NCBI GenBank assembly: GCA_947243855.1
Contig: CAMXIK010000019.1
Location: 1-64,000, forward strand
DNA from: an uncultured Lachnospiraceae bacterium
Lineage (GTDB): Bacteria > Bacillota > Clostridia > Lachnospirales > Lachnospiraceae
Direction of reading: 5' to 3'
DNA length: 64,000 bases
In this document: positions 16,161 through 24,864 of the stretch, in pieces
Numbering within the stretch: the first letter of the stretch is position 1
Layout of the letters: every line of letters starts with the position of its first letter
Made by a program: the position numbers and the translations under genes
The notes under the pieces: model-generated
What the model was told of the DNA's origin: nothing
Databases searched by the model: none
The model's input: the letters and a program-made list of their open reading frames with translations, nothing else

Positions 16161-19100
16161 ATGATGAAAAAACGAAAGAGCGGTTTATTACAAAGGATGA
16201 TGGCGGTACTGCTCTCGGCGGTGCTGGTTACAGGCATGGTGTCGAATGCAGTTCCAACGATCGTTTTTGCGCAGGAAGATGGGGAAACTGTCAAAACCAC
16301 GCAGACGGAAGAATCGAAAGAGCCTGCGAAGGAGGAAACTGAGTCCGGAGAGCAGGATGTTGACAAGCCGGACGGTTCAGAGGACACAAATCTGGACGAC
16401 CCGGAAACAGAGGATAAGGAAGACAGCACGCCGGGAGAGCCAGAAACGGGAGATCAGGGAAACGGTGAGCCAGAGAACCCAGAAACAGGGGATCAGGGAA
16501 ACGGCACGCCAGAGAACCCAGAAACAGGGGATCAGGGAAACGGTGAGCCAGAGAATCCGGAAACAGGGGATCAGGAAAATGGCGCGCCGGAAGACGGAGC
16601 AGGGCTGGAAAACCCGGAGCCGGAAACTGACGGCGAAAATACCGCAGCGGATGAGGAAACCGAGATTCTTCAAGCATTGCTTGCGCGGATTGACGCCTTG
16701 CCGGACGCGGAAGAATACCTTGCGGGGGAGCCGGATACGAATAACGGCGAAGTGGATGTGGCCGCTTATGAGGAGTGGCTGGCGGGGTTGTATGCCTATG
16801 CGGAGGAAGCCCTTGCCATACAGGAGGCGGTAAAGGAACTGTCGGAGGAAAAACAGGCGGAAATACCGGAAGAGGCGTTTGCAAAGCTGGCGGCATGGGC
16901 CGAGGCTGCACAGACCGCAGGGGAAAGTGCACAGGTGATGACGGTTGAGAGCAGTATGGTGATGGCGGCGGAGCCTGCGCCGCAGGCCGACAATAGCGGC
17001 GATTGGAACGGACTGCATTGGGAATTTGACAGCGTGAGCGGCACATTGACGATTTCTGGCAGTGGAGAGATGGGAGATAAGGGTTCCAGTGGTTGGGGGT
17101 GGTATTCTCACCATGAATCTATCCAAAAAGTAGTGATTGCTTCCGGCGTAACAGATATTGGGACAAATGCGTTTTATGAGTATTCTAATTTGACGGAGGT
17201 AACAATACCCGATACTGTAAAAAAAATAAGAAGAAATGCCTTTTATCGCTGTATTAGCTTGTCGAGCGTGCGGATTCCAAATTCTGTGGAAGTAATTGAT
17301 GTAAATGCTTTTTTAGGGTGTGGTTTAACAAGCATTACCATCCCAGGCAGTGTAAAAAATGTACCGGATAGCATGTGTTATGAATGCAGCAGTCTGGAAA
17401 GCGTGACGATAGAGAATGGTGTGGAAACAATAGGAAATCAAGCGTTTTATAAATGTACGAAACTGACAAACTTAACCATACCGGGCAGCGTTACAAGCAT
17501 TGGAACAGCATTTAGTTCATGCACCAGTTTAAAAGATGTGACTTTTCAAGGTACGGATACCATTCCGACACTGCACAAATATTGTTTCGAAAATCTTTAC
17601 GGACAAAAGGCTCCCTGTGTAGGCTATGGTGCGAAGGGGCTTCATATTCCCTCCTGCCAATATCTGAATGCGTATCTGAATACGGAAGGTTGGGATGCTT
17701 ATCGGAACAATATAGACGCACCTCATACCTTAAACTATACCGCCTCCGGAGCGGCGATCACACAGACATGTTCGGGCTGTAGTCTGTCCGCCACGGCGAC
17801 GCTTTCCACAGACAACGCGGAATATACCTATACTGGAAATGCGATAGAGCCGGCAAAGATTACCTACAGTACAAACTGGGTGGGAGAAAAACCGGAGGAC
17901 ATTGTTTATGAAAATAATACAAATCCGGGAACGGCGACGGCAAAGCTGACGGTCGGCGGGGCGACGGCGGAGCTTTCCTTCACGATTAGAGACGCCAATA
18001 TTGCATCCGGCACGGATTGGACGCTTGACGCTAATGGCAAGCTGACAATCCATTCGGATAACGGGATGAAAAATTGGAAAGAGAATGGATTGTCGAATAA
18101 TGCTGATAAGGTATCATCTCTTGAAATCGCCAGAGGCGTGGAGACTATTCCGAATAGCGCGTTTTACGAGTGTCAGTTTACGGAGGTTGACATACCGGAA
18201 GGCGTAAAGACAATTGGAAATTCGGCATTTTACAAATGTAACAAAATGACAGCGATCCGGATACCGGATACGGTAACGAAGATAAATGTGGGGGCGTTTG
18301 AAAGTTGTACATCTTTAAAGACCGTCAGGATTCCCGATGAAATAGAAACGATAGAAACTAGTACTTTTGCAAATTGCAGGGCATTGGAGAGCGTTACGCT
18401 TCCGAGGAACCTGAAAAAGATCAATAATTATGCGTTTAGAGGTTGTTCTTCCTTAAAGACGCTGGAATTGCCGGGCGGACTACAGACGATAGGCATAAAT
18501 GCATTTGAGAACTGTCAGGCGCTGAAGGAGGTAACGATTCCGGCAAGCGTCAATGAAATAAGTTTTGGTGCATTTGAAAAGTGTAGTGTACTGGAAAAGG
18601 TGACACTGCTTGGAGATACGCCGCCGACAATTGGGAGTTATGTGTTTGGGCGGCCGGCCAACGATAATATGCCAGTAGAGCCACAGCCTGCCACCTACTG
18701 CAAATTTGTCACAGATCAAGCACAGGGCATCCATGTTCCGAAGGGCAAGGCGCGGACTTATAAAGAAGCATGGACGGAGTGGGCGGCGTATATTGCAGGC
18801 GACACAGAAATGACTGACGCCGAAAAAGTGGCGGCGGCAAAAACGGTCGTGGAGAATGCGCTTGCGAACTTCAATGCAACGAACGACACGGAGAGAGATG
18901 ATGTAGAGGCTGCAATTCTCAAGGCTTTAAGCGATGCGGGAATGACAGATGTAACTGCAACAATAACTACGTGGAACTCGTTGGACAAGGCTACGACGAG
19001 CCATGAGGGAAAGATAACTGTATGGGTAAATGTTCATCCCGCTTCAACAGGAGAATATGAACCACCGAAAGTATATCAAATGGTAAAGACGGAATTAGTA

Positions 19101-20594
19101 ATACCAAAACTGCCGGACACGCCGCCGACTCCGGCAGAAAAGTATACCGTAACGGTGAATAGCGGAACAGGCGGAGGCGAGTATAAAGCGGGCGACACCG
19201 TGACGATCACGGCAAATGCCGCTCCGAGCGGGAAGGAGTTTGACAAGTGGGAGGTAAACAGCGGCGGCGTAACTTTAGCTGATGCCACGAGCAGCACCAC
19301 GAGCTTTACCATGCCCGCAGGGGCGGTAAGCGTGACAGCAACCTATAAGGATAAATCCGGCGGTGGCAACCAGGGCGGCGGTAACAGCGGCAATGATGGA
19401 AGCGGAAGCGGCGGCTCCGGGGGAAATAACGGCAGTAGCGATAACGGAAACGGCAGCTCCGGGGAAAATAACGGCGGCGGCCATTCCGGCGGAAGCGGAA
19501 ACAGCGGCGGCAGTCATGGCGGCAATAGTGCAGGCGGTAACAACGGCGGCTCCGGCACAACGGACGGAATGCAGAACGGCGGTAATCAGGCAGGCGGCGG
19601 CTCCGACGGAAACAGCCAGAACGGCGGCAGTGCAGGCGGCAATGGTGGGACAGGCACAACCGCTCCTGCGCCTGCAGGACAGCCAAGGGTGAAACAAGAG
19701 CAGGAAGGAAATATCCGCAAGGAAGTGAGCGTCACAGGGGAGCATACGCTGGACGCTTCGGTGGCTGCGCCTATTTCCGAACTGGTCGACATGGTATTGA
19801 CACAGACAGAAAAACAGCAGGCGGCGGACGGAACAAATATCCAGATCGTCCTTGACGTAAAGGAAATGCCCGCAGCGGTAGGTGCGGCGGACAGGGCGGT
19901 CGTGGAGGCGGCGCTTAATAGTTCTCTGGCAAGGGGATATACGCTGGGACAATATCTCGACATCAGCCTGTATAAAGTGGTCGGAGACAGCCGCAGCGCT
20001 ATTACACAGACAAACCGTAAGATCACCGTTACCATTCAAGTGCCCGACAGCCTGAAAAACAGCGACAGCACGAAGACAAGAACTTTTGCGGTGATCCGGG
20101 TGCATGACGGTAAGGCGCAGCTTCTGCCAGACCTTGACAGCAATGCTGAAACCATCACCATAGAGACAGACCGCTTTTCTATCTATGCCATTGTTTATCA
20201 GGATACGGCCAATGCAGATGGCGGCATCAGCGTTATGAACCTGAGCGCAGACAGCGGGAATATCACCGTAAATGCCAAGAGTGACAGCGGCCAGAAAGCG
20301 GACGGCGGGATGGACGATGAGCCTCAGACCGGGGATGCTACGCCCATCGAGCTGTGTGCTACCCTTAGCATGATCGCAGGCTTTACCTATCTACTCCTGT
20401 ATTTTGCGGACAGAAAGCGTGGCATGACAGAGGAAACCAAGAAAGAGCTTGTTTCCCGGCTGATCGGGTGGGGAAAACAGGGCGGAAGGATCAGGAAATA
20501 CCTTGCGCTTGCGGCAATCTTTGTCCTGCTGGTATACTATCACAGTATTGGAAAGAAAGTATGCGTAGAATGGAAAGAGGTTTATGAAGAATAA
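16161..20594 (+). CDS. BspA-like leucine-rich-repeat surface protein, 1477 aa
   Basis: A basic signal peptide occupies about 1-38. An acidic segment follows with four 13-residue repeats (PETGDQGNGEPEN type, about 94-145). Two blocks of BspA-type repeats (LRR_5; motifs such as LTEVTIPDTVKKI and SLKTVRIPDEIETI) lie near 295-470 and 645-835. One InlB B-repeat-like domain is at 994-1063 (YTVTVNSGTGGGEY), then a Gly/Asn/Ser-rich linker (about 1067-1167) and a further domain. The C-terminus has a sorting-like motif EPQTGD at 1387-1392, a hydrophobic segment and DRKR, then unusually about 60 more residues with a second membrane helix. An adhesin or surface protein attached by the adjacent sortase is the likely role; their reading frames overlap by 11 bases. 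The ATG at 16161 follows AAAGGGG. Confidence 0.85.
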   Translation: MMKKRKSGLLQRMMAVLLSAVLVTGMVSNAVPTIVFAQEDGETVKTTQTEESKEPAKEETESGEQDVDKPDGSEDTNLDDPETEDKEDSTPGEPETGDQGNGEPENPETGDQGNGTPENPETGDQGNGEPENPETGDQENGAPEDGAGLENPEPETDGENTAADEETEILQALLARIDALPDAEEYLAGEPDTNNGEVDVAAYEEWLAGLYAYAEEALAIQEAVKELSEEKQAEIPEEAFAKLAAWAEAAQTAGESAQVMTVESSMVMAAEPAPQADNSGDWNGLHWEFDSVSGTLTISGSGEMGDKGSSGWGWYSHHESIQKVVIASGVTDIGTNAFYEYSNLTEVTIPDTVKKIRRNAFYRCISLSSVRIPNSVEVIDVNAFLGCGLTSITIPGSVKNVPDSMCYECSSLESVTIENGVETIGNQAFYKCTKLTNLTIPGSVTSIGTAFSSCTSLKDVTFQGTDTIPTLHKYCFENLYGQKAPCVGYGAKGLHIPSCQYLNAYLNTEGWDAYRNNIDAPHTLNYTASGAAITQTCSGCSLSATATLSTDNAEYTYTGNAIEPAKITYSTNWVGEKPEDIVYENNTNPGTATAKLTVGGATAELSFTIRDANIASGTDWTLDANGKLTIHSDNGMKNWKENGLSNNADKVSSLEIARGVETIPNSAFYECQFTEVDIPEGVKTIGNSAFYKCNKMTAIRIPDTVTKINVGAFESCTSLKTVRIPDEIETIETSTFANCRALESVTLPRNLKKINNYAFRGCSSLKTLELPGGLQTIGINAFENCQALKEVTIPASVNEISFGAFEKCSVLEKVTLLGDTPPTIGSYVFGRPANDNMPVEPQPATYCKFVTDQAQGIHVPKGKARTYKEAWTEWAAYIAGDTEMTDAEKVAAAKTVVENALANFNATNDTERDDVEAAILKALSDAGMTDVTATITTWNSLDKATTSHEGKITVWVNVHPASTGEYEPPKVYQMVKTELVIPKLPDTPPTPAEKYTVTVNSGTGGGEYKAGDTVTITANAAPSGKEFDKWEVNSGGVTLADATSSTTSFTMPAGAVSVTATYKDKSGGGNQGGGNSGNDGSGSGGSGGNNGSSDNGNGSSGENNGGGHSGGSGNSGGSHGGNSAGGNNGGSGTTDGMQNGGNQAGGGSDGNSQNGGSAGGNGGTGTTAPAPAGQPRVKQEQEGNIRKEVSVTGEHTLDASVAAPISELVDMVLTQTEKQQAADGTNIQIVLDVKEMPAAVGAADRAVVEAALNSSLARGYTLGQYLDISLYKVVGDSRSAITQTNRKITVTIQVPDSLKNSDSTKTRTFAVIRVHDGKAQLLPDLDSNAETITIETDRFSIYAIVYQDTANADGGISVMNLSADSGNITVNAKSDSGQKADGGMDDEPQTGDATPIELCATLSMIAGFTYLLLYFADRKRGMTEETKKELVSRLIGWGKQGGRIRKYLALAAIFVLLVYYHSIGKKVCVEWKEVYEE
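16442..16597 (+). repeat. Four tandem 39-bp repeats in the adhesin gene
   Basis: Units starting at 16442, 16481, 16520 and 16559 are each 39 bases (13 codons) and nearly identical, encoding the ETGDQGNG-type acidic repeat. The in-frame length means copy number can vary without loss of the protein. Confidence 0.85.
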
Positions 20595-21495
20595 GAGAAG
20601 AAAGACTGTGAAGGCGTTTCTTCTTGTGGGACTTACAGTATGCCTGATCCCAATTGGTCAGGCATACGTTCAGTCCGCACAGCACAGGGTACAGCAGGAA
20701 GTCTTAAGAGAAATGATCGTAGAGAAAAACGTGGAATATTCCGCGGGAGATGTCGGCGTACAAAAAGAGATCAGCGTATCCGTACTGGAAAATCAGCGTG
20801 AACCGGATGCAGAAAACAGCGGCGAGGAGACGGCAGGGGAGCCAGACGCGGAAAATGTCGGCGGGGAGACGGCAGGAGAACCGGACGCGGAAAGCGGCGG
20901 AGAGACCGCGGATGAATCACAGATCATGGAACGGTATGCGGATTTATATGAGGAAAACAAAGATCTTGCGGGCTGGCTTTCCATAGAAGATACGAAGATC
21001 GATTATCCTGTCATGCAAAGCGAAGACGACGCCTATTATCTGCACCATGATTTTTATGGGCAGGACAGCAAGTACGGCTGCCTTTATGTGAAAGCGCAGG
21101 CCGATCTTGACGCCGGGACAAACTTCATTATCTATGGTCATAACATGAAGGACGGCTCCATGTTTGGGGAGCTGGATTTGTATGGAAAGGAGAGCTTTTT
21201 TAAGGAGCACCCCTCCATTTCCTTTGACACTCTTTATGAGGAGCGCGCTTATGACATCATAGCGGTGTTCCGGTCTCAGGTCTACCGTGCGGATGATGAG
21301 GCGTTTAAGTATTACCAGTTTTATCAGGCGGACACGCCAGAAGAATTTGAGGATTTTTATGACAGTATCAAGGAGCTGTCCCTTTACGATACGGGCGTGG
21401 AAGCAGAGTTTGGGGATAGCTTTCTGACCTTATCCACCTGCGCCTACCATGTGCAGGGAGGCCGGCTGGTGGTGGTGGCGAAGCGGAGGGAGTGA
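20584..21495 (+). CDS. Class B-type sortase, 303 aa
   Basis: An N-terminal membrane helix (about 10-27) is followed by an acidic repeat linker (about 73-110, three GEPDAE-type units) and a sortase domain from about 120. The catalytic residues are visible: H186 in YGHNM, C286 in TLSTC and R294 in GGRLVVV. The order ...DLAGWLSIEDTKIDYPV... is typical of class B sortases. It would act outside the membrane to link a surface protein to the wall or to another protein. The start lies inside the 3' end of the adhesin gene, so that protein is the obvious substrate. The sorting motif there (PQTG) is not the NPQTN of classical class B, so the class call is by sequence pattern only. Confidence 0.9.
   Translation: MKNKRRKTVKAFLLVGLTVCLIPIGQAYVQSAQHRVQQEVLREMIVEKNVEYSAGDVGVQKEISVSVLENQREPDAENSGEETAGEPDAENVGGETAGEPDAESGGETADESQIMERYADLYEENKDLAGWLSIEDTKIDYPVMQSEDDAYYLHHDFYGQDSKYGCLYVKAQADLDAGTNFIIYGHNMKDGSMFGELDLYGKESFFKEHPSISFDTLYEERAYDIIAVFRSQVYRADDEAFKYYQFYQADTPEEFEDFYDSIKELSLYDTGVEAEFGDSFLTLSTCAYHVQGGRLVVVAKRRE
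20800..20913 (+). repeat. Tandem 39-bp repeats in the sortase linker
   Basis: Two 39-base units (20800-20838, 20839-20877) and one 36-base unit (20878-20913) encode GEPDAE... repeats. The 13-residue period matches that of the acidic repeats in the adjacent substrate. Confidence 0.75.
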
Positions 21496-21547
21496 AGAAA
21501 GAAAAATTATAGTTACTGTATTGCCCAAAAACTACAGAATATAAAAA

Positions 21548-21585
21548 AATCCGATGCCCCAGAATGGTGTGCATCGGATTTTTTA
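21548..21585. terminator. Bidirectional terminator between sortase and Rpn-like gene
   Basis: AATCCGATGC (21548-21557) pairs with GCATCGGATT (21571-21580), followed by TTTTT on the plus strand and preceded by a long A run that becomes a T run on the minus strand. It serves both converging genes. Confidence 0.8.
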
Positions 21586-21587
21586 TG

Positions 21588-22412
21588 TTACATATCTTCT
21601 GGCAGAAGTTCGATCATAAGCTGCATCTGAAAGTCTTTGTCCGTAGCAGCTCGTTTTAAGTCATCAAACCTGTTCAGATTGATCAGAATAGAGTTGAGGG
21701 TATTGATGCGGGTTTCGCCTTCGATCCTGCCTTCGATTCTGCCTTCGATTCTGCCTTCATTACGTTCCTCTTTAGCGATCTTTTCCATAATTTCACACAT
21801 AACCTGTTGTCCTTCCTCTGTCTCTTTGTACCGGCGCTTACTGCCGGAGGTGACAGGAAATTTGCTGTTATATGCAGCATCCTCAACAAATACTTCCATC
21901 AGTTCCGATATTTCGGAACCGTCCTTTACTTTGGCGTTGACGTAAACTTCTTCAAAACCATTATCGACCACTTTTCCGGTTTCCCTTATGACACGGTCCA
22001 CATGGTACAGGGAGCGGTTTCCGTTAAAGATGTCAAAGCGGGAGATGAATACCACGCAGACATCGGGGACATTCTCAAATTTCACACCGGGATCGGTGAG
22101 GTTGGTCGTAAGGATCGCGCCATTGTAGCGGACACGGCGCTGGTGGTCGGTGTCATTTGCTTTTTGTACCTCGATGTCGGTTTTTCGCCCGTCCCCAAGG
22201 ACACATTTTGCATCAAGGATCACGGAGCGTCCCTGCGGATTCGTCCCGGCATATTGGGGTGTGGATTCCAATACCGTAAGCCCCGGATCTGACAGGATCA
22301 CCCGCAAAATCTCTTCACAGAAATCTTTATCCTCTGCCATGGTGCGAAACATCAGGTCGTCAATGGGATTGAGTTTTTTCGCTTCTTCGCGTATTTTTGC
22401 TCTATTGCTCAT
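21588..22412 (-). CDS. Rpn-family/PD-(D/E)XK nuclease-like transposase protein, 274 aa
   Basis: The block NPIDDLMFRTMAEDKDFC at the start, then ILDAKCVLGDGRKTDIEVQK (D...ExQ, a PD-(D/E)XK core) and the RVRYNGAIL block, are characteristic of the Rpn/PDDEXK family transposases common in clostridia. These proteins have recombination-promoting nuclease activity in E. coli; their role in clostridia is poorly known. The C-terminal part contains a tandem EGRI repeat and a helical tail. ATG 22412 follows AAAGGAA; an upstream in-frame GTG lacks a site. The gene stands alone and runs against its neighbours. It may be a mobile-element relative but no terminal repeats were found. Confidence 0.8.
   Translation of the reverse strand: MSNRAKIREEAKKLNPIDDLMFRTMAEDKDFCEEILRVILSDPGLTVLESTPQYAGTNPQGRSVILDAKCVLGDGRKTDIEVQKANDTDHQRRVRYNGAILTTNLTDPGVKFENVPDVCVVFISRFDIFNGNRSLYHVDRVIRETGKVVDNGFEEVYVNAKVKDGSEISELMEVFVEDAAYNSKFPVTSGSKRRYKETEEGQQVMCEIMEKIAKEERNEGRIEGRIEGRIEGETRINTLNSILINLNRFDDLKRAATDKDFQMQLMIELLPEDM
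21717..21757 (-). repeat. Tandem 12-bp repeats in the Rpn-like gene
   Basis: Three consecutive copies of a 12-base unit (CCTTCGATTCTG on the plus strand, one variant base in the first) encode the EGRI repeat. Length changes would keep the frame. Confidence 0.8.
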
Positions 22413-22608
22413 GCCTGTTCCTTTGCCTGTATTCACAGCAAAAAACGCCTACTGTTATCTATAGTATACCATTTTTCAAAAGATACTCAATATAAAAATT
22501 TTGTGTTTTCGGTACTTTCCTTTAACACTCTATGGGAAACGCACCTATGATCTCAAAAAGCTATCCTTTTATGCCTTTTAGTTATATATTATCATTTAGT
22601 ATAGGTAT

Positions 22609-22638
22609 TAGACATTTTGACTTTCTGTAGATTATAAT
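22609..22638 (+). promoter_or_regulatory. Promoter for the SUMF1-flavodoxin operon
   Basis: TAGACA (22609-22614) and TATAAT (22633-22638) are 18 bases apart. Transcription would start near 22645, inside the hairpin at 22641-22669. The rest of 22413-22608 shows no gene or clear signal. Confidence 0.6.
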
Positions 22639-22640
22639 GT

Positions 22641-22669
22641 AGGTGTCCTGAAAAGGGCGCCTGTTTTTT
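22641..22669 (+). terminator. Leader hairpin with T run before the SUMF1-flavodoxin gene
   Basis: AGGTGTCCT and AGGGCGCCT pair over nine bases (two G-T wobbles) with a GAAA loop, followed by GTTTTTT. No plus-strand gene precedes it, so it is either a leader attenuator or an insulator. It overlaps the expected start of transcription, which weakens the attenuator reading. Confidence 0.45.
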
Positions 22670-22704
22670 GGGAAAAAGGACAAATAACCGGGGAGGATAA
22701 GCGG

Positions 22705-24159
22705 ATGAAACCGGGCCGAAAAGCGAAGATCATAACGTTAATGGTAACGATTGTCTGTCTGGCAGCGGTGGGAATGGGCATTTATTTTTTAAATGAGGAG
22801 CGATCAGGTCAAAACGAGGGAAAGGCGGAAGGAAGCGTGGAAACGGTGACAGTAGACGATCATTTTATTTTGTTGGAGGGCGGGACATTTTCTATGGGAA
22901 GTCCCGCAGAGGAACGACAGAGACAAGAAGACGAGACACGACATGAGGTGACGGTGAGCAGTTTTTATATGAATCCCTATGAAGTTACACAGGAAGAGTA
23001 TGAAGCGGTCATGGGAGAAAATCCGAGCTTTTTCAACGGGGAGAATCTTCCGGTCGAAAATGTAACGTGGTATAACGCCATTGCATATTGCAATCGGTTG
23101 AGTGAAAACTGTGGCCTGACGCCAGTCTATACGGTGGAAGACAATACAGTAAGCTGGGATCGGAGCGCGAACGGCTATCGCCTTCCTACCGAGGCCGAGT
23201 GGGAATATGCCGCCCGAGGGGGAACGGACACCATTTACCATTTCGGGAATCAGGTGCACAGCGATTATGCAAATTTTGAAGGCAGTTATCCGTATCTGAT
23301 TGAAGAAAACTATGTGTCGCACCAGAATCCAGAGGTTGTTACCAGCCAAAATCGCGGGACAACGATTGCGGTGAATGAACTTGCGCCGAATGCTTTTGGC
23401 TTATATCATATGCATGGAAATGTGGCGGAGTGGTGTTTCGATTATTATGGAGAATATGATGTAGAAAACAACGTCAACCCAACGGGTGCGGCCAGCGGCT
23501 CCCTGCGTGTCAACCGAGGGGGCAGCTATAATGACTTTGGAAAGCATCTGCGCAGCGCATATCGCAGCGCTACTAACCCTGTTGACGCAGATCAGAATCT
23601 GGGATTCCGCATCTGCCGCAATGCGGAAATAATGGACGAAGTGGTGACGACAATGTATTCGTTGGATATTACGATTCCAGAGAATCCGAAAATTCTGATT
23701 GCATACTTCTCCTTTTCTGGCAATACGGAAAACGCGGCGGAAATCATTCGGGAAAAAACGGGGGCTGATCTGTTTGAAATTACAATGGAGAATCCCTATA
23801 GCGGAAATATTTATGAGGTATCACAGTATGATTTGATGCATGAAATTCACCCCGCGCTTTCCTCCCACGTGGAGAATATGGGGCAGTATGATGTGATCCT
23901 GTTAGGCTATCCCACATGGTGGGCGACTATGCCGATGCCGGTGTACTCGTTCCTTGAGGAATATGATTTTAGCGGAAAGACGATCGTTTCCTTCAGCTCC
24001 CACGGCGGCACGATGTTCGGGGACAGCGTTTCCGATCTTTCTAAAATGGTTCCGGATGCCTATGTGGGTATTGGTTTTGAGTTCAATTATTCCGGCGGCA
24101 GCGGGCTTTCCGATGAGATTTCACAGTGGCTTGCGGCAAGCGGCATTCGGGAGCAATAG
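22705..24159 (+). CDS. Membrane-anchored SUMF1-domain and flavodoxin fusion protein, 484 aa
   Basis: An N-terminal membrane anchor (about 7-28) precedes a SUMF1/formylglycine-generating-enzyme-like domain (about 52-310): GGTFSMGS, NPYEVTQEEYEAVMG, RLPTEAEWEYAARGG, GNVAEWCFD, RVNRGGSYND and NLGFRICR. The catalytic cysteines that true formylglycine-generating enzymes carry just after the GGS block are absent, so it is probably not a sulfatase activator. From about 329 a flavodoxin-like domain follows (KILIAYFSFSGNTENAAEII... GYPTWWATMP... SFSSHGG), which would bind FMN. Both domains appear to lie outside the membrane. The next genes encode a DUF4405 membrane protein and a second flavodoxin lipoprotein. 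The fusion is unusual; an extracytoplasmic electron-transfer role is inferred. Confidence 0.75.
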   Translation: MKPGRKAKIITLMVTIVCLAAVGMGIYFLNEERSGQNEGKAEGSVETVTVDDHFILLEGGTFSMGSPAEERQRQEDETRHEVTVSSFYMNPYEVTQEEYEAVMGENPSFFNGENLPVENVTWYNAIAYCNRLSENCGLTPVYTVEDNTVSWDRSANGYRLPTEAEWEYAARGGTDTIYHFGNQVHSDYANFEGSYPYLIEENYVSHQNPEVVTSQNRGTTIAVNELAPNAFGLYHMHGNVAEWCFDYYGEYDVENNVNPTGAASGSLRVNRGGSYNDFGKHLRSAYRSATNPVDADQNLGFRICRNAEIMDEVVTTMYSLDITIPENPKILIAYFSFSGNTENAAEIIREKTGADLFEITMENPYSGNIYEVSQYDLMHEIHPALSSHVENMGQYDVILLGYPTWWATMPMPVYSFLEEYDFSGKTIVSFSSHGGTMFGDSVSDLSKMVPDAYVGIGFEFNYSGGSGLSDEISQWLAASGIREQ

Positions 24160-24161
24160 CT

Positions 24162-24821
24162 ATGAAAAGATATGGCAAGATATTGACGGATATCGCAATG
24201 CTCGCTCTGTTTTTGTATCTGATGAGTTATCATCCCGGCATGGGACTGCGGCTTCATGCGATACTGGGCATTATATTATTTGCGTTGTTTATTCTGCACC
24301 ATTTTTTAAATGCTAGGTGGTATGCTGTTCTGTTTAAAGGGCAGTACCGTTTCCGCAGGATGATAATGACAGTTTCGGATTCCCTGCTGCTTTTTGCCAT
24401 GCTGTCAATGATGGTCAGTTCTTTTATGATCTCCGGGCTGGCATTTCCGATTTCTTTTTTACCGGTTGCTTTTTACTGGCGGGACATCCACGTAATGTCC
24501 ACAGCATGGGGATTTATGCTGATGGCGTTTCATTTAGGAATACACGCGCACAGTTTCCTCTCAAAAATAGAGGCCAAAATGGGCGAAACAATTTTCGGAT
24601 ACGTTATTTATCTGCTGGAACTATTAGTTCTAGGAGTCGGAATATATGGATTTTTACAAAGCGGTTTATGGAATGATATGCGGAGGATACCGCAAAGTCT
24701 GCCGCCGCTTCCCGATGCGCTTTTCTATGCGCAGTATATGGGAATCATCGGAGGCATGTGCGTGGCGGTGCACGGTTTACTAGGGGTAGTTCAAAAGATA
24801 AAAAAGTTTGATAAAAAATAA
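24162..24821 (+). CDS. DUF4405 membrane protein (cytochrome b-like), 219 aa
   Basis: This is an integral membrane protein with about five or six helices. Histidines recur at helix ends (LRLHAIL, FILHHFL, IHVMSTAWGF, AFHLGIHAHSF, AVHGLL), a pattern expected for two b-type hemes as in DUF4405 and flavinylation-associated cytochromes. It starts two bases after the upstream fusion gene ends and shares its ribosome site GGGAG, so they are co-transcribed. The setting between two extracytoplasmic flavodoxin proteins suggests it carries electrons across the membrane to them. Heme binding is inferred, not shown. Confidence 0.7.
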   Translation: MKRYGKILTDIAMLALFLYLMSYHPGMGLRLHAILGIILFALFILHHFLNARWYAVLFKGQYRFRRMIMTVSDSLLLFAMLSMMVSSFMISGLAFPISFLPVAFYWRDIHVMSTAWGFMLMAFHLGIHAHSFLSKIEAKMGETIFGYVIYLLELLVLGVGIYGFLQSGLWNDMRRIPQSLPPLPDALFYAQYMGIIGGMCVAVHGLLGVVQKIKKFDKK

Positions 24822-24864
24822 AGGAAGCGCAGAACGCTTCGGAATGGAGGAAATGAGGAAGTAT

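Noticed and set aside
16291-17126. Long minus- and alternate-frame translations over the adhesin start
   Set aside because: They come from the 39-bp repeats and biased codons of the real gene.
19360-19660. Gly/Asn/Ser-coding repeats considered as a CRISPR-like or non-coding repeat array
   Set aside because: Repeats are irregular, without spacers, and in frame in the adhesin.
19275-20105. 276-residue minus-strand frame
   Set aside because: Antisense of the Gly/Asn/Ser-rich linker of the adhesin; low complexity.
22705-23640. SUMF1 domain as a true formylglycine-generating enzyme
   Set aside because: The catalytic cysteines after the GGS block are missing and no sulfatase gene is nearby.
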